From: Pelagimonas varians
GTDB lineage: Bacteria > Pseudomonadota > Alphaproteobacteria > Rhodobacterales > Rhodobacteraceae
Assembly (NCBI RefSeq): GCF_003208435.1
Contig: NZ_QKMF01000003.1
Coordinates: 248,001 to 312,000 of the forward strand
Direction: 5' to 3'
DNA length: 64,000 nucleotides
Shown: one piece after another, positions 52,872-61,508 of the stretch
Layout: each line of letters opens with the position of its first letter
Position numbering within the stretch: the first letter of the stretch is position 1
Made by a program: the position numbers and the translations under genes
The notes under the pieces: generated by a model
Seen by the model: only the letters and a program-made list of their open reading frames with translations
What the model was told of the DNA's origin: nothing
Database searches by the model: none

Positions 52872-52887
52872 GATATAACGATATACC
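52872..52887. promoter_or_regulatory. Operator copy 1 for the LacI-type regulator
   Basis: GATATAACGATATACC is a near-palindrome around a central CG, as is usual for LacI-family sites. It matches the reverse complement of the element at 52991-53006 at 14 of 16 bases. It lies 113 bases before the binding-protein start. A separate dyad, TCGAA-TCGG-TTCGA, is at 52845-52858. Confidence 0.72.
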
Positions 52888-52990
52888 TCCTGTCAACGGT
52901 CTTGCATTTTGATTTCAGGTTTCAGGACGTTTCCGCGCCGCAGTCGGCAGTGTTTGCTTAACAAATTGATTGGAATTGACTGACGAAATT

Positions 52991-53006
52991 GGTATATCGA
53001 TACATC
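52991..53006. promoter_or_regulatory. Operator copy 2 for the LacI-type regulator
   Basis: GGTATATCGATACATC is the second copy, in inverted orientation, 18 bases before the regulator's start codon. The position suggests autoregulation. The two sites have centres 119 bases apart, a distance compatible with looping; that is inference. Confidence 0.72.
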
Positions 53007-53023
53007 AAGAGGGGTGTGTGGAA

Positions 53024-54025
53024 ATGTCAGGCAAGCCGACCCTAGGAACCGTTGCGAAAGAGGCCGGGGTATCGATTCCGACGGTCAGTCAGGTCTTGCG
53101 CGGAACAGGACGGATTTCGGAAAAGACCCGCGACCGCGTGTTAAAGGCCGCCAAGACCTTGCACTACGTACCCGATCAAAAGGCGGCAGCGATGCGGTCC
53201 GGTGAGAACCGAGAGATCGGATTTGTCATCAACCAGCTTTCAAATCCCTTCAACGCCGAGGTCATCAGCGGGGTCGTTGATCTGCTTGAGGCAGAGGGCT
53301 ATCTGGTGTCCATTCTGGACACCCGCGACGACTCGGACCGTCAAAGCCGCCAGCTTGAGGCGTTTATCCGGCACGGACGGGGTGGGTTGATCTGGGTGCC
53401 CGCAGTTGAGACACCGAACGAAACGTTCGACCTGCTGGCCGCGCATAAACTCCCCACGGTCACTTTCTTGCGCAACATGCGCAAGGATCTTGACCACGTG
53501 GGCATCCGCAATGCCGAAGCGACCGCGACCGCGACGCGGCATCTTCTGGAGTTGGGGCACCGAAAGATTGCTTATCTGGGCGGCACGGACATGACCCTTG
53601 TCCGACGGGATCGCATAGCTGGATATCAAAAGACGCTTTCAGAGGGCGGCATGGGCGCGGGCATTATTTGGGATTCTGAAGACAACAGGCTGGCAGGGCT
53701 CGAAGCTATGCTGAGCCTGCACCGTACCCATCCAGAGGTCACAGCGGTTGTCTGCAACGGTGACATGGTCGCGCTGGGCGCTTGCCTTGCCTTGCAACGG
53801 ACCGGGCTAGTGCCCGGCAAAGACGTGTCGGTTACCGGCTTTGATAACATTCAAGATGCTGCGGTTGCCACACCCCCGCTGACGACGATGGCTGTGTCCC
53901 CACACAAGTTGGGCCGCAAACTGGCGCAAGTTCTGCTGGACCGCATCCGTGACCCCGATGCACCCATTTCGGTGTCTGAAATCTCAGCTGAGTTGATTGT
54001 TCGGGACACAACAGGAACGCCTTGA
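53024..54025 (+). CDS. LacI-family transcriptional regulator
   Basis: This encodes 333 residues from the ATG at 53024; the frame to 52970 runs through the operator. The helix-turn-helix TLGTVAKEAGVSIPTVSQVL (6-25) is followed by the hinge helix around QKAAAMRSG. The periplasmic-binding-protein-like effector domain runs from about 62 to 330 (IGFVINQLSNPFNAEVISGV at its start). It is divergent from the sugar operon and most likely its repressor, released by the imported glycoside or a product. Confidence 0.92.
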   Translation: MSGKPTLGTVAKEAGVSIPTVSQVLRGTGRISEKTRDRVLKAAKTLHYVPDQKAAAMRSGENREIGFVINQLSNPFNAEVISGVVDLLEAEGYLVSILDTRDDSDRQSRQLEAFIRHGRGGLIWVPAVETPNETFDLLAAHKLPTVTFLRNMRKDLDHVGIRNAEATATATRHLLELGHRKIAYLGGTDMTLVRRDRIAGYQKTLSEGGMGAGIIWDSEDNRLAGLEAMLSLHRTHPEVTAVVCNGDMVALGACLALQRTGLVPGKDVSVTGFDNIQDAAVATPPLTTMAVSPHKLGRKLAQVLLDRIRDPDAPISVSEISAELIVRDTTGTP

Positions 54026-54232
54026 AACATACAGAATATCTCGTGCGCAGCGACTACGCATTTTCCTCCCTTGGTCTTGACGACGCGAACGGGCGATAAT
54101 CGGGCCTAGCTCAATTTGCAATCGCGATGCTTCAGTTTCACCGAAACAGGCATTTTTCCGGTCACCCGTTAGCGGTGCAATTCCCCCACAATGGATGGTT
54201 TTCGTCAGGGCTTCGAAGACCCGCATTGGAAA

Positions 54233-54256
54233 CGGACCATGCATGGGCACGGTCCG
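54233..54256 (-). terminator. Possible terminator between convergent lacI and RTX genes
   Basis: The stem CGGACC/GGTCCG (54233-54238 with 54251-54256), one mismatch and an inner TGC/GCA form a 24-base hairpin. Read on the minus strand it is followed by TTTCC. It lies 33 bases after the end of the RTX gene. Confidence 0.4.
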
Positions 54257-54288
54257 CCTTGGTTGACTTGTCCGGATCAAAACGCTTG

Positions 54289-57084
54289 CTAGAAAATCAT
54301 CGCGCTCTCTAGGTCTTGAAGGGCCGCGTCAAAATTTGCGATCACCAAAGCTGTGCCGTTCAAATTCAACGTCAGATCGTCGCCTTCTTGCGCAGTGTTC
54401 TGTTCTAGCCAGTGTGCCGCGGTTTGCCCTGCGGCGAGCAGACCCAACGCACTGACGTCGATTGTGTCACGATCGGTTCCCGTCAAATCGAGATCGTTTA
54501 TCACTTGAAAGCCCCCCGATTGACCGGTCGCATCGAAAACAAAAACATCAGAGTCTGCGCCGCCGAAAAGGCTGTTGGACCCGCCATTGCCGTTGAGACG
54601 ATCTGCACCCGCGCCCCCATACAGGCGGTCATCACCTTCGCCCCCCAAAAGCGCGTCTGCGCCCGCGCCGCCCCAGAGTTTATCGTCCCCCAGGCCGCCA
54701 TCCAGCGTGTCGGTGCCAAGCTGCCCCCAAAGGAGATCCTTGCCGCCTGCACCGACAAGCATGTCAGCGCCATTGCCACCGTTGAGGTGATCCAAGCCAG
54801 ATCCACCATCGAGCGTGTCATCGCCGTCATGTCCCAGCAACACATCGTTCCCTTGGCTTCCAAGCAGCATATTGTCGGACCCGTCGCCGTAAACGAGATC
54901 ATCGCCAGCCTGCGCATCAATCAACTCTGCGCCTTCTCCGGCGTTCAGGCGGTCGTTTTCCCCGCGCCAAGGCTGGATGTCAAAAACATCGTCATTGGCT
55001 TCGAACAGCCAGCCAACCTGGCTTTGATCTGCTTCGCCTTCCGTCTTCAGGTTGGGATCTGCAACAGTCGCCCCCGTACTCGAAAGCTCGACCTGAACCA
55101 CCACATCATCGAAGTCCCAATCGCCGTTGTTTTGAATGTCCTCAAAACCGAGCACAACTTTGTTTCCGTCTAGCAATTCTCCAAGCCCATGATCCTTGCC
55201 ATCGGAATTTAGGGAAATGCCCTGCGCGTTGTCATGGCTCATGTGATAGGTCGCATTGTCATAGCGCGCATGAAGAAGCGTTTCTGCCCCGGTCTCTTGG
55301 TCAACGTGATAGAGCGTCAGACCCTGATCCGAGTTTACATTGCCGATGTCGCCGCCTTCATTGCGCAACACATAAGACGTGCCCTCAAAGAGACTTTTGT
55401 CACTGTTGCGCTTGTATCCGTCCGGCAGGATAAAGAACCCAAGATTGTCTGATGCATCCACATCAATCTCAACACTTGATTCACCGGCGATGAGCTCGCC
55501 TCCGCTGTCATACTTGGACGCGTTGGCAAAGATGATCTGCACATCCTCAATCGTGCCGTCCTCAGCAATCTTATACATCCCGAGGGTGTTCTTGTAGTCG
55601 GCGGTCTCGCTTAAAAAGGTCACTTTGGCCTTGGCCGCAGCGCGATCATCTGTATAGAACCCGCCCTCACGCTGGTCCGTGCCATCAAAAATCGCTTTGT
55701 CTTCGATCACCGCGCCACTGTCGCCGAGGTTGATGTTGAACATGACATCGTTGAAATCCCGGTCCCCGCCGCCACGAATGTCCTCAAACCCAACGGTTAT
55801 GCTGCCGTCATATTTGAGCTGGCCGCGCATATGGTCAAAATTATCCACGTTCATGTCGATCCCGTCTTCGGGGCGATGATGCATGTGCCACGAAGCGGCA
55901 TTGAACCGCGCGTTGACAAGGCTCTCCTGACCGGTTTCGTCATCCACAGCAAACAGGCGCAGACCAGTGCTCCAGTGGATATTCCCTTCGCCACCACCCC
56001 AGTCGCGAAAGACATAGTCATCGGCCTCAAAGACGGATTTGTCGTTGTTCATGCGCCACCCGTCAGACAAGATGAAAAAGCCCAGATTGTCCCCGACCTC
56101 TGCGTCGATCTCGACCGTGGATTCGCCAGCGATAAGATCGCCGCCGCTGCCAGAATTGGACGCATTCGCAAAGAGGATCTCGACATCGTATATCATCCCG
56201 GCGTCGTCGATCTTGTACATGCCAAAGGTGCTTTGGTACCACGCGCCTTCGCCCATGAATGTGACCGTGGCCGGGGTCTCGCCGCCATCCTCGCCAAGGG
56301 CCTCTTCATCACTCAGGTCAGGGCGTTCGGTGCGGGGAAGTACGGCAAGCGGCACGTCTGGCAGATCTGCTCCGATATCTACAGGTGCTATCCAGGTTTG
56401 TTCGGTTTGATCCGTGCCATAGGCGATGCCGTCATCAACAATTGAAGCACCACTGGTGCCCAGATTTATGTTCACCAACAGACTGTCAAACGTGCCATCG
56501 CCCCCACCGTAAACATCTGAAAACCCAACTGTGACGCTGCCATCATATTGGCTATGGCCGCGCGCGTGATCAGCCCCATCCACATTCATGAGAACACCGG
56601 CCTCGGCACTCTGGGCCATGTGCCAGCTCGACGCATTCCAGAGTGATTCAACAAGGGTGCTTTCGCCAGTTTCCTCGTTGATTGCATATAGACGCGGACC
56701 GGTATCATCGTAGATATTCGCCGTGCCGCCGCCCCAATCCCGAAATTCGTAACGATCAGCTTCGAAAAGCGACGCATCGTTAAGGGCATAAGCATCTGGC
56801 AGGACAAAAAAGCCAAGTTCATCCCCGGCGTTCACATCGAGTTCAACCCGCGACACACCCGCTTCTAGCCCGCCGCCGCTGTCCGTGGCGGAGGTATTTG
56901 CGAACAGTATCTGCACGTCGAAAATCGTGCCGTCTGCCGCGATTTTGTACATGCCGAATGTGTTTTGAAAACCGGCGCTTTCGCCAAGAAATGTAACTGC
57001 GGGAGTGACGGGTGGGACGGGTGCGCCGATCTCGGCGTCTGATTGTGTGGGCATAACTTGCTCCGTTGCATAAGGTTTAGACAT
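54289..57084 (-). CDS. Secreted RTX protein with three DUF4114 domains
   Basis: This encodes 931 residues if it starts at the ATG at 57082-57084 (MSKPYATEQ); a GTG at 57126 lies inside the inverted repeat and is less likely. Three copies of DUF4114, about 200 residues each, lie at about 30-235, 275-480 and 495-695. Each opens with a T[FL]GMYKI motif and ends with a GG[GD]..F[DN] stretch ahead of a beta strand. About eight RTX calcium-binding nonapeptides (GGAGADALLGGEGDDRLYGG) follow at about 735-870, then a C-terminal type I secretion region. There is no Sec signal, as expected for type I export. It may be a surface or adhesin-like protein; no transporter gene is adjacent. Confidence 0.88.
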   Translation of the reverse strand: MSKPYATEQVMPTQSDAEIGAPVPPVTPAVTFLGESAGFQNTFGMYKIAADGTIFDVQILFANTSATDSGGGLEAGVSRVELDVNAGDELGFFVLPDAYALNDASLFEADRYEFRDWGGGTANIYDDTGPRLYAINEETGESTLVESLWNASSWHMAQSAEAGVLMNVDGADHARGHSQYDGSVTVGFSDVYGGGDGTFDSLLVNINLGTSGASIVDDGIAYGTDQTEQTWIAPVDIGADLPDVPLAVLPRTERPDLSDEEALGEDGGETPATVTFMGEGAWYQSTFGMYKIDDAGMIYDVEILFANASNSGSGGDLIAGESTVEIDAEVGDNLGFFILSDGWRMNNDKSVFEADDYVFRDWGGGEGNIHWSTGLRLFAVDDETGQESLVNARFNAASWHMHHRPEDGIDMNVDNFDHMRGQLKYDGSITVGFEDIRGGGDRDFNDVMFNINLGDSGAVIEDKAIFDGTDQREGGFYTDDRAAAKAKVTFLSETADYKNTLGMYKIAEDGTIEDVQIIFANASKYDSGGELIAGESSVEIDVDASDNLGFFILPDGYKRNSDKSLFEGTSYVLRNEGGDIGNVNSDQGLTLYHVDQETGAETLLHARYDNATYHMSHDNAQGISLNSDGKDHGLGELLDGNKVVLGFEDIQNNGDWDFDDVVVQVELSSTGATVADPNLKTEGEADQSQVGWLFEANDDVFDIQPWRGENDRLNAGEGAELIDAQAGDDLVYGDGSDNMLLGSQGNDVLLGHDGDDTLDGGSGLDHLNGGNGADMLVGAGGKDLLWGQLGTDTLDGGLGDDKLWGGAGADALLGGEGDDRLYGGAGADRLNGNGGSNSLFGGADSDVFVFDATGQSGGFQVINDLDLTGTDRDTIDVSALGLLAAGQTAAHWLEQNTAQEGDDLTLNLNGTALVIANFDAALQDLESAMIF

Positions 57085-57104
57085 GCAACCGAAGCTACAG
57101 AGAC

Positions 57105-57148
57105 CTGACTGAGCATTAATCCGCACGTACGGATTAACGCTCAGTCAG
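57105..57148. repeat. Near-perfect 19-bp inverted repeat before the RTX gene
   Basis: The left arm is at 57105-57123 and the right arm at 57130-57148. They pair at 18 of 19 positions around a 6-base centre (CACGTA). The element starts 21 bases upstream of the RTX start codon. It could be an operator for a dimeric regulator or a long 5' UTR hairpin. No T-run follows towards the RTX gene. The remaining stretch to 57422 shows nothing else. Confidence 0.85.
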
Positions 57149-57422
57149 AAGGATAGGTGGGGCATCCGTCTGGGAAAAACCCTGTCCAAGCGCACCCATC
57201 CCGGTACTTTCCTATTCGGATGGCTCGGCGACAAAGCGCGTCTTCAGCAGCCAGATTGAACCGAATATTTGAGCGTTATCGAAAGATGGCACGCCTCAAT
57301 GGTCAATGATCGAACCGCCAAAGTGGACAGGTGGCCTATCAGGAGACAAGTGATCGGGTCATTTTTATCAAACGTTGACCACATAAAGCCGGTATTCGAA
57401 GATGGTGCAGCCAATCTAGGTT

Positions 57423-59069
57423 TTACATGCGGTCGGGTGCCGATTCCGAGTGGTTCAATCGCCCCATGATCAAATCGGCGCATCTGTCACCGAGCATCAT
57501 CGCAGGCGCATTGGTGTTGCCAGCATTGATGTCAGGCACGGCCGACATGTCACAGACCCGCAACCCGTCAATTCCGCGCACACGCATCTGAGCATCCAGC
57601 ACGGCCATATGGTCACCATCCGCCCCCATTTTGGCTGTGCCTGCAGGGTGATAGTTGGTCTTTACAAACCGTTTGCAATGGGCCGCCAGTGCCTCGTCCG
57701 ATGTGTCGGCAGGATTAGGCACAGCCACCTTCGTCAATCGTCCGGCCAGTGGATCAGCGGCCATCGCCTGCAAGAAGAACCGCTGTCCGGCGACCATCGC
57801 AGCCATGTCCGCAGTGTCTTTGAGCAGGTTCGGTGAAACCACTGGCATGTCGTTTGGATTGGAGGACGCCAGCCGGACATCCCCGCGCGACTTTGGCTTC
57901 ACCACAACGGTTGTGATCGTTACGCCGTATCCGTCTTTTAATTCCTCTTGCGCGTCGCGGTCGAGGTAGACAATAGGCACGCAGAATGCCTGGATCGTGG
58001 GGGGGGCCTCTGGGGTGTGGGGGTTCACAAATGCGCCCGCCTCAACACCCGCTGACGTGACGGGGCCGGAACCAAACATCTTGAATTGCAGGCCATTGCG
58101 GATCATCCGCCATCCGTCGCCCTGTTTGTAGTATCCATAGGGCCCGTTTGCATAGGCGGTGATCGGCACCTCGGGGTGATCGATCAGGTTTTGCCCAACG
58201 CCGGCTAGATCGGCCTTCAGCTCAATCCCGTGCTCTGCCAGATGATTTGCGGGTCCAATCCCCGACAGCATCAGTATTTTTGGTGTGACCAAAGCTCCGG
58301 CTGCAAGAACAACCTCGCGCTTTACGCGCACTTGATGTGTGCCAGTTTTGTCGCGATACGCAACGCCAACGGCGCGGCCATTCTCAACAATCACTTTTTC
58401 AACTTCGGCACCCAGTTTCACAGTCAGCTTTGGGTTCTTCAATTGCGGAGAGATAAACGCATAGGCCGCTGAGCTGCGTTTCCCATTGCGATTGGTGAAT
58501 TGATAAAAGCCAACGCCGCGCTGCGACGGGCCGTTGAAATCTGGATTGAAAGGTTCGCCCAGCGCCTGCACCGACTGCACAAACCAGCGCGACATATCAT
58601 CGATATGGCCCGGGTCGGACACTTGAAGCGGGCCGCTCACGCCATGCAGGTCGTTGGCAAGCCGATTGTTGCCCTCCATGCGGGTGAAGTGAGGCAACAC
58701 ATCTTTCCAGCCCCAGCCAACTCCGTCGTTGTTGCCGCGCAGGATTTCGTTCCATGAATCGTAGTCGTCAGGCCGTCCGCGCATATACACTTGGGCGTTC
58801 ACTGATGATCCGCCACCAAGCACATTGCCCTGGGGAATGTCATGCACTCGACCGTCCAAATGCGCCTGAGGGGTCGTGCGGTGATAACGCATGAATTTGG
58901 ACCCGTTGATCATTTTGAAGATGCCCGGAGGCATATCGAGAAGCGGATGGCGGTTCGAATGACCCGCCTCTAACAGCAGCACGGTGCCGCCACTGTCTGC
59001 CACCAATCGTGCCGCAGCCACACAGCCCGCAGAGCCGCCACCTATGACGACAAAATCAAATTCATTCAT
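57423..59069 (-). CDS. GMC-family FAD-dependent oxidoreductase (choline/alcohol dehydrogenase-like)
   Basis: This encodes 548 residues. The N-terminal FAD motif is FDFVVIGGGSAGCVAAARL (4-22). GMC signatures follow: HDIPQGNVLGGGSSVNAQVY and VLAAGALVTPKILMLSGIGP. The C-terminal catalytic segment has NYHPAGTAKMG with the active-site His, and NTNAPAMMLGDRCADLI. It oxidises an alcohol, probably a sugar alcohol or choline-like compound, in the cytoplasm. Its start lies 10 bases after the stop of the FadR-type gene, so both are in one operon. The aldehyde dehydrogenase gene is divergent. Confidence 0.92.
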   Translation of the reverse strand: MNEFDFVVIGGGSAGCVAAARLVADSGGTVLLLEAGHSNRHPLLDMPPGIFKMINGSKFMRYHRTTPQAHLDGRVHDIPQGNVLGGGSSVNAQVYMRGRPDDYDSWNEILRGNNDGVGWGWKDVLPHFTRMEGNNRLANDLHGVSGPLQVSDPGHIDDMSRWFVQSVQALGEPFNPDFNGPSQRGVGFYQFTNRNGKRSSAAYAFISPQLKNPKLTVKLGAEVEKVIVENGRAVGVAYRDKTGTHQVRVKREVVLAAGALVTPKILMLSGIGPANHLAEHGIELKADLAGVGQNLIDHPEVPITAYANGPYGYYKQGDGWRMIRNGLQFKMFGSGPVTSAGVEAGAFVNPHTPEAPPTIQAFCVPIVYLDRDAQEELKDGYGVTITTVVVKPKSRGDVRLASSNPNDMPVVSPNLLKDTADMAAMVAGQRFFLQAMAADPLAGRLTKVAVPNPADTSDEALAAHCKRFVKTNYHPAGTAKMGADGDHMAVLDAQMRVRGIDGLRVCDMSAVPDINAGNTNAPAMMLGDRCADLIMGRLNHSESAPDRM

Positions 59070-59078
59070 TGCTGTGTC

Positions 59079-59783
59079 CTATTGCGTAAAAGTGGTCCGC
59101 ACGTGTTCCCACGCGGCATCAAGGTGGGATTTCAGGGCGTCTTCTGCGGCGTCTGGATCACGCTCCATAATGGCCGCGAGGATTGCTTGGTGTGCGTGAA
59201 AATTCAGTTCGTTGCGCTCAGGCGAGCGCAACATTTTGTCCCAATGTGGGGCCAGCCATGCCGTGTAGCCCATATGGATCGCCGGAAAGATCGGGTTGTT
59301 GCACACGCGGTACAGAACACCATGAAAAGCCACATCTGTTTCGTAAAAGGCCGCAGAATCCGAAATTGCCGCCTTGTTGGCCGCAAGCGCGGCCTTGAGA
59401 TCCGCGATGCAATCCTTGGTGGCAGCAACCGCAGCCTCGCGCACCAGACCACGTTCGATAAAAACGCGACTGTCGTACAGGTTTTTGACATCACCTGTTT
59501 CAGTCAGCAGGTTTTGTACGATTTGCCCTGTGGCATTCAGGATGGTTTCGTAGTTCGGTTTGCGCACAATAGGCCGGTATCGCGGCTTGCTTTCGATCAG
59601 TCCGCGGTTCGAGAGTGCTAGGATCGCCTCCCTAATCACTGTGCGGCTCGCACCGAAGCTTTCCATAAGATCACGTTCGGCGGGCAGGGGCTCTCCGTTA
59701 ACCAATTCACCAGAGAGAATTTTTTGCTCAAGCTGGGCAATGACGCTGTCGGCCACACGTGATTGGGCGTTTTTCGATGGCAT
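59079..59783 (-). CDS. GntR-family (FadR/FCD) transcriptional regulator
   Basis: This encodes 234 residues from the ATG at 59781-59783 (MPSKNAQSRVADSV). An ATG at 59834 would add 17 residues but lies only 5 bases from a putative operator, so the shorter form is preferred; neither has a clear ribosome-binding site. The winged helix (about 5-75) includes LPAERDLMESFGASRTVIRE. The FCD domain (about 85-225) has FYETDVAFHGVLYRV and NFHAHQAIL and LKSHLDAAWEH, the usual metal ligands. It probably represses both its own operon and the divergent aldehyde dehydrogenase gene through paired palindromes. Confidence 0.88.
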   Translation of the reverse strand: MPSKNAQSRVADSVIAQLEQKILSGELVNGEPLPAERDLMESFGASRTVIREAILALSNRGLIESKPRYRPIVRKPNYETILNATGQIVQNLLTETGDVKNLYDSRVFIERGLVREAAVAATKDCIADLKAALAANKAAISDSAAFYETDVAFHGVLYRVCNNPIFPAIHMGYTAWLAPHWDKMLRSPERNELNFHAHQAILAAIMERDPDAAEDALKSHLDAAWEHVRTTFTQ

Positions 59784-59838
59784 GGCGGACAAGTTTTGAA
59801 CCTTTCTCAAGAGGGGCGGTGTGCGCGCTGGCATGATG

Positions 59839-59853
59839 TTTGATCAGACCAAA
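59839..59853. promoter_or_regulatory. GntR operator copy 1
   Basis: TTTGATCAGACCAAA matches the perfect palindrome at 59955-59969 at 12 of 15 positions. It lies on the regulator side of the divergent promoter region. Confidence 0.65.
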
Positions 59854-59954
59854 ATTTCACGCCCAATGCAAGTGGAATTCAAATTATTACCAAAAATCAG
59901 CTATTTTAAAGATTTTTCAGAATCTCGTTGACATAAAAATCTCCATGATCTTAG

Positions 59955-59969
59955 TTTGGTCGTACCAAA
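59955..59969. promoter_or_regulatory. GntR operator copy 2
   Basis: TTTGGTCGTACCAAA is a perfect 6-bp dyad (TTTGGT/ACCAAA) with a 3-base centre. It lies 12 bases before the aldehyde dehydrogenase start, a position suited to repression. Confidence 0.72.
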
Positions 59970-59981
59970 ACGGGGATTCTG

Positions 59982-61451
59982 ATGTTTGATCTAAACGCAA
60001 TCGGCAAGGACCACATCGATGGGGAAATGTTCATTGATGGCGTATGGGTGTCCAATGACGCACGCAGCGTGATCGCTGTCGAAAATCCCGCAACCGAGGA
60101 AATTATTGGCACAATTGCCGACGGATCTGCTGATGATGCGCTTGCTGCTATGGAAGCAGCACACCGAGCTCAGCCAAGGTGGGCCGCGCGCCCAGCCATC
60201 GAACGCGCTGCATTGGTCACCAAGCTCGCTGATGCCGTTATTGCGCATTCCGAAACGCTCGCCCGTCTCGTCACGCTTGAGCAGGGCAAGCCATTGGCCC
60301 AAGCGCGCGGTGAAATTGGTGCGGTCGTGACGTTTCTCAAATACGCTGCTGGAAATGCCCGCCGCATCGAAGGTGATATCATCACCTCGGATAATCCGAA
60401 TGAGGAAATTCACATCCGGCGGCATCCCTACGGTGTTGTCGTGGGGTTGACCTCTTGGAACTATCCTGCCGCCTTGGCTGCCCGCAAGCTTGGACCCGCA
60501 TTGGTGACGGGCAATACATTTGTGCTTCTCGCACATGAGATCACACCGTTTTGCGGACTCGCCCTTGCGCAATTGGCCCAAGAGGCAGGTTTTCCTGCCG
60601 GAGTGTTCAACGTGGTCACCGGGCGCGGCCGTGTTGTTGGACAAGCGATGGTAGAAAGCCCGCTGGCAGGCCTTGTGACGATGACAGGCAGCACCCGCGC
60701 GGGTCGGGAAATCTACCGCGCCGGTGCCGATGCAATCAAGGTTTTGCGGTTGGAACTGGGCGGCAAGGCCCCGTTCATCGTCATGCAAGACGCTGACATT
60801 GATGCGGCAGTCAAGGCTGCCGTGACCGCTCGTTTCACCAACAGCGGCCAGATTTGTACCTGCAACGAGCGGATGTATCTGCACAGTGGCATCGCCGACG
60901 AATTCCTTGCAAAATTCACCGCATCCGCAAAGGCGCTGACAATCGGTGACCCGATGACTGATGTCGATATGGGACCAAAGGTTAGCGGTTTTGAGGTCGA
61001 GAAAGTCGCCGAGATTGTGGCGCGGGGCGTGGCGCATGGGGCAGAGGTCTTGCTTGAGGGCGGTGTTCTCACTGAGGGGAAATATGCCAAAGGCCATTGG
61101 TACGCGCCAACGGTGGTTGAAGTGAAAAACAACGTATCCCCGTTGATCCGCGAAGAGGTATTTGGCCCCGTCGCCACCGCGCTGCGTGTCGATGATCTGG
61201 ACGAAGCTTTTGCATATGCAAATGACACTGACTTCGGCCTGTCGGCTTACTTATTCACCAATTCGCTCAAAGACATTGCACGCGCACCCTACGCGCTGAA
61301 ATGCGGCGAAATCTATCTGAACCGCACCAATGGAGAGGCGATTCAGGGCTTTCACACCGGATGGGGCCAATCCGGCCTTGGCGGTGAAGACGGCAAATAC
61401 GGCTTCGACGGATATCTGCGCAAGCAGACGACATATCTGAACTGGGGATAA
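59982..61451 (+). CDS. Aldehyde dehydrogenase (AldA-like)
   Basis: This encodes 489 residues. The catalytic Glu is in LRLELGGKAPFIV and the catalytic Cys in TNSGQICTCNERMY. The layout is closest to lactaldehyde/glycolaldehyde dehydrogenases. There is an oddity: the cofactor-binding stretch, normally VLKPSE, reads VLLAHE here, and the preceding PWNFP motif reads SWNYP. The conserved Lys that holds the adenosine ribose is therefore replaced by Leu. The enzyme may have altered cofactor use or reduced activity. It is the first gene of a plus-strand unit with a sugar-binding protein and an ATPase, and is divergent from the GMC oxidoreductase operon. This suggests oxidation of a sugar-derived aldehyde. 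Confidence 0.9.
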   Translation: MFDLNAIGKDHIDGEMFIDGVWVSNDARSVIAVENPATEEIIGTIADGSADDALAAMEAAHRAQPRWAARPAIERAALVTKLADAVIAHSETLARLVTLEQGKPLAQARGEIGAVVTFLKYAAGNARRIEGDIITSDNPNEEIHIRRHPYGVVVGLTSWNYPAALAARKLGPALVTGNTFVLLAHEITPFCGLALAQLAQEAGFPAGVFNVVTGRGRVVGQAMVESPLAGLVTMTGSTRAGREIYRAGADAIKVLRLELGGKAPFIVMQDADIDAAVKAAVTARFTNSGQICTCNERMYLHSGIADEFLAKFTASAKALTIGDPMTDVDMGPKVSGFEVEKVAEIVARGVAHGAEVLLEGGVLTEGKYAKGHWYAPTVVEVKNNVSPLIREEVFGPVATALRVDDLDEAFAYANDTDFGLSAYLFTNSLKDIARAPYALKCGEIYLNRTNGEAIQGFHTGWGQSGLGGEDGKYGFDGYLRKQTTYLNWG

Positions 61452-61508
61452 CCCAAACAATCGCGCAAGGGGAGGAGCCCGAGCGCACTTTTGTGGAGGA
61501 ACACAAAC

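Noticed and set aside
54412-55173. A 253-codon plus-strand open frame
   Set aside because: It is antisense to the RTX repeats; the repeat composition keeps stops out of the opposite frame.
59991-61097. A 368-codon open frame on the minus strand
   Set aside because: It lies entirely within the aldehyde dehydrogenase gene on the opposite strand; its residues (rich in His, Gln, Arg) are a mirror of real coding sequence.
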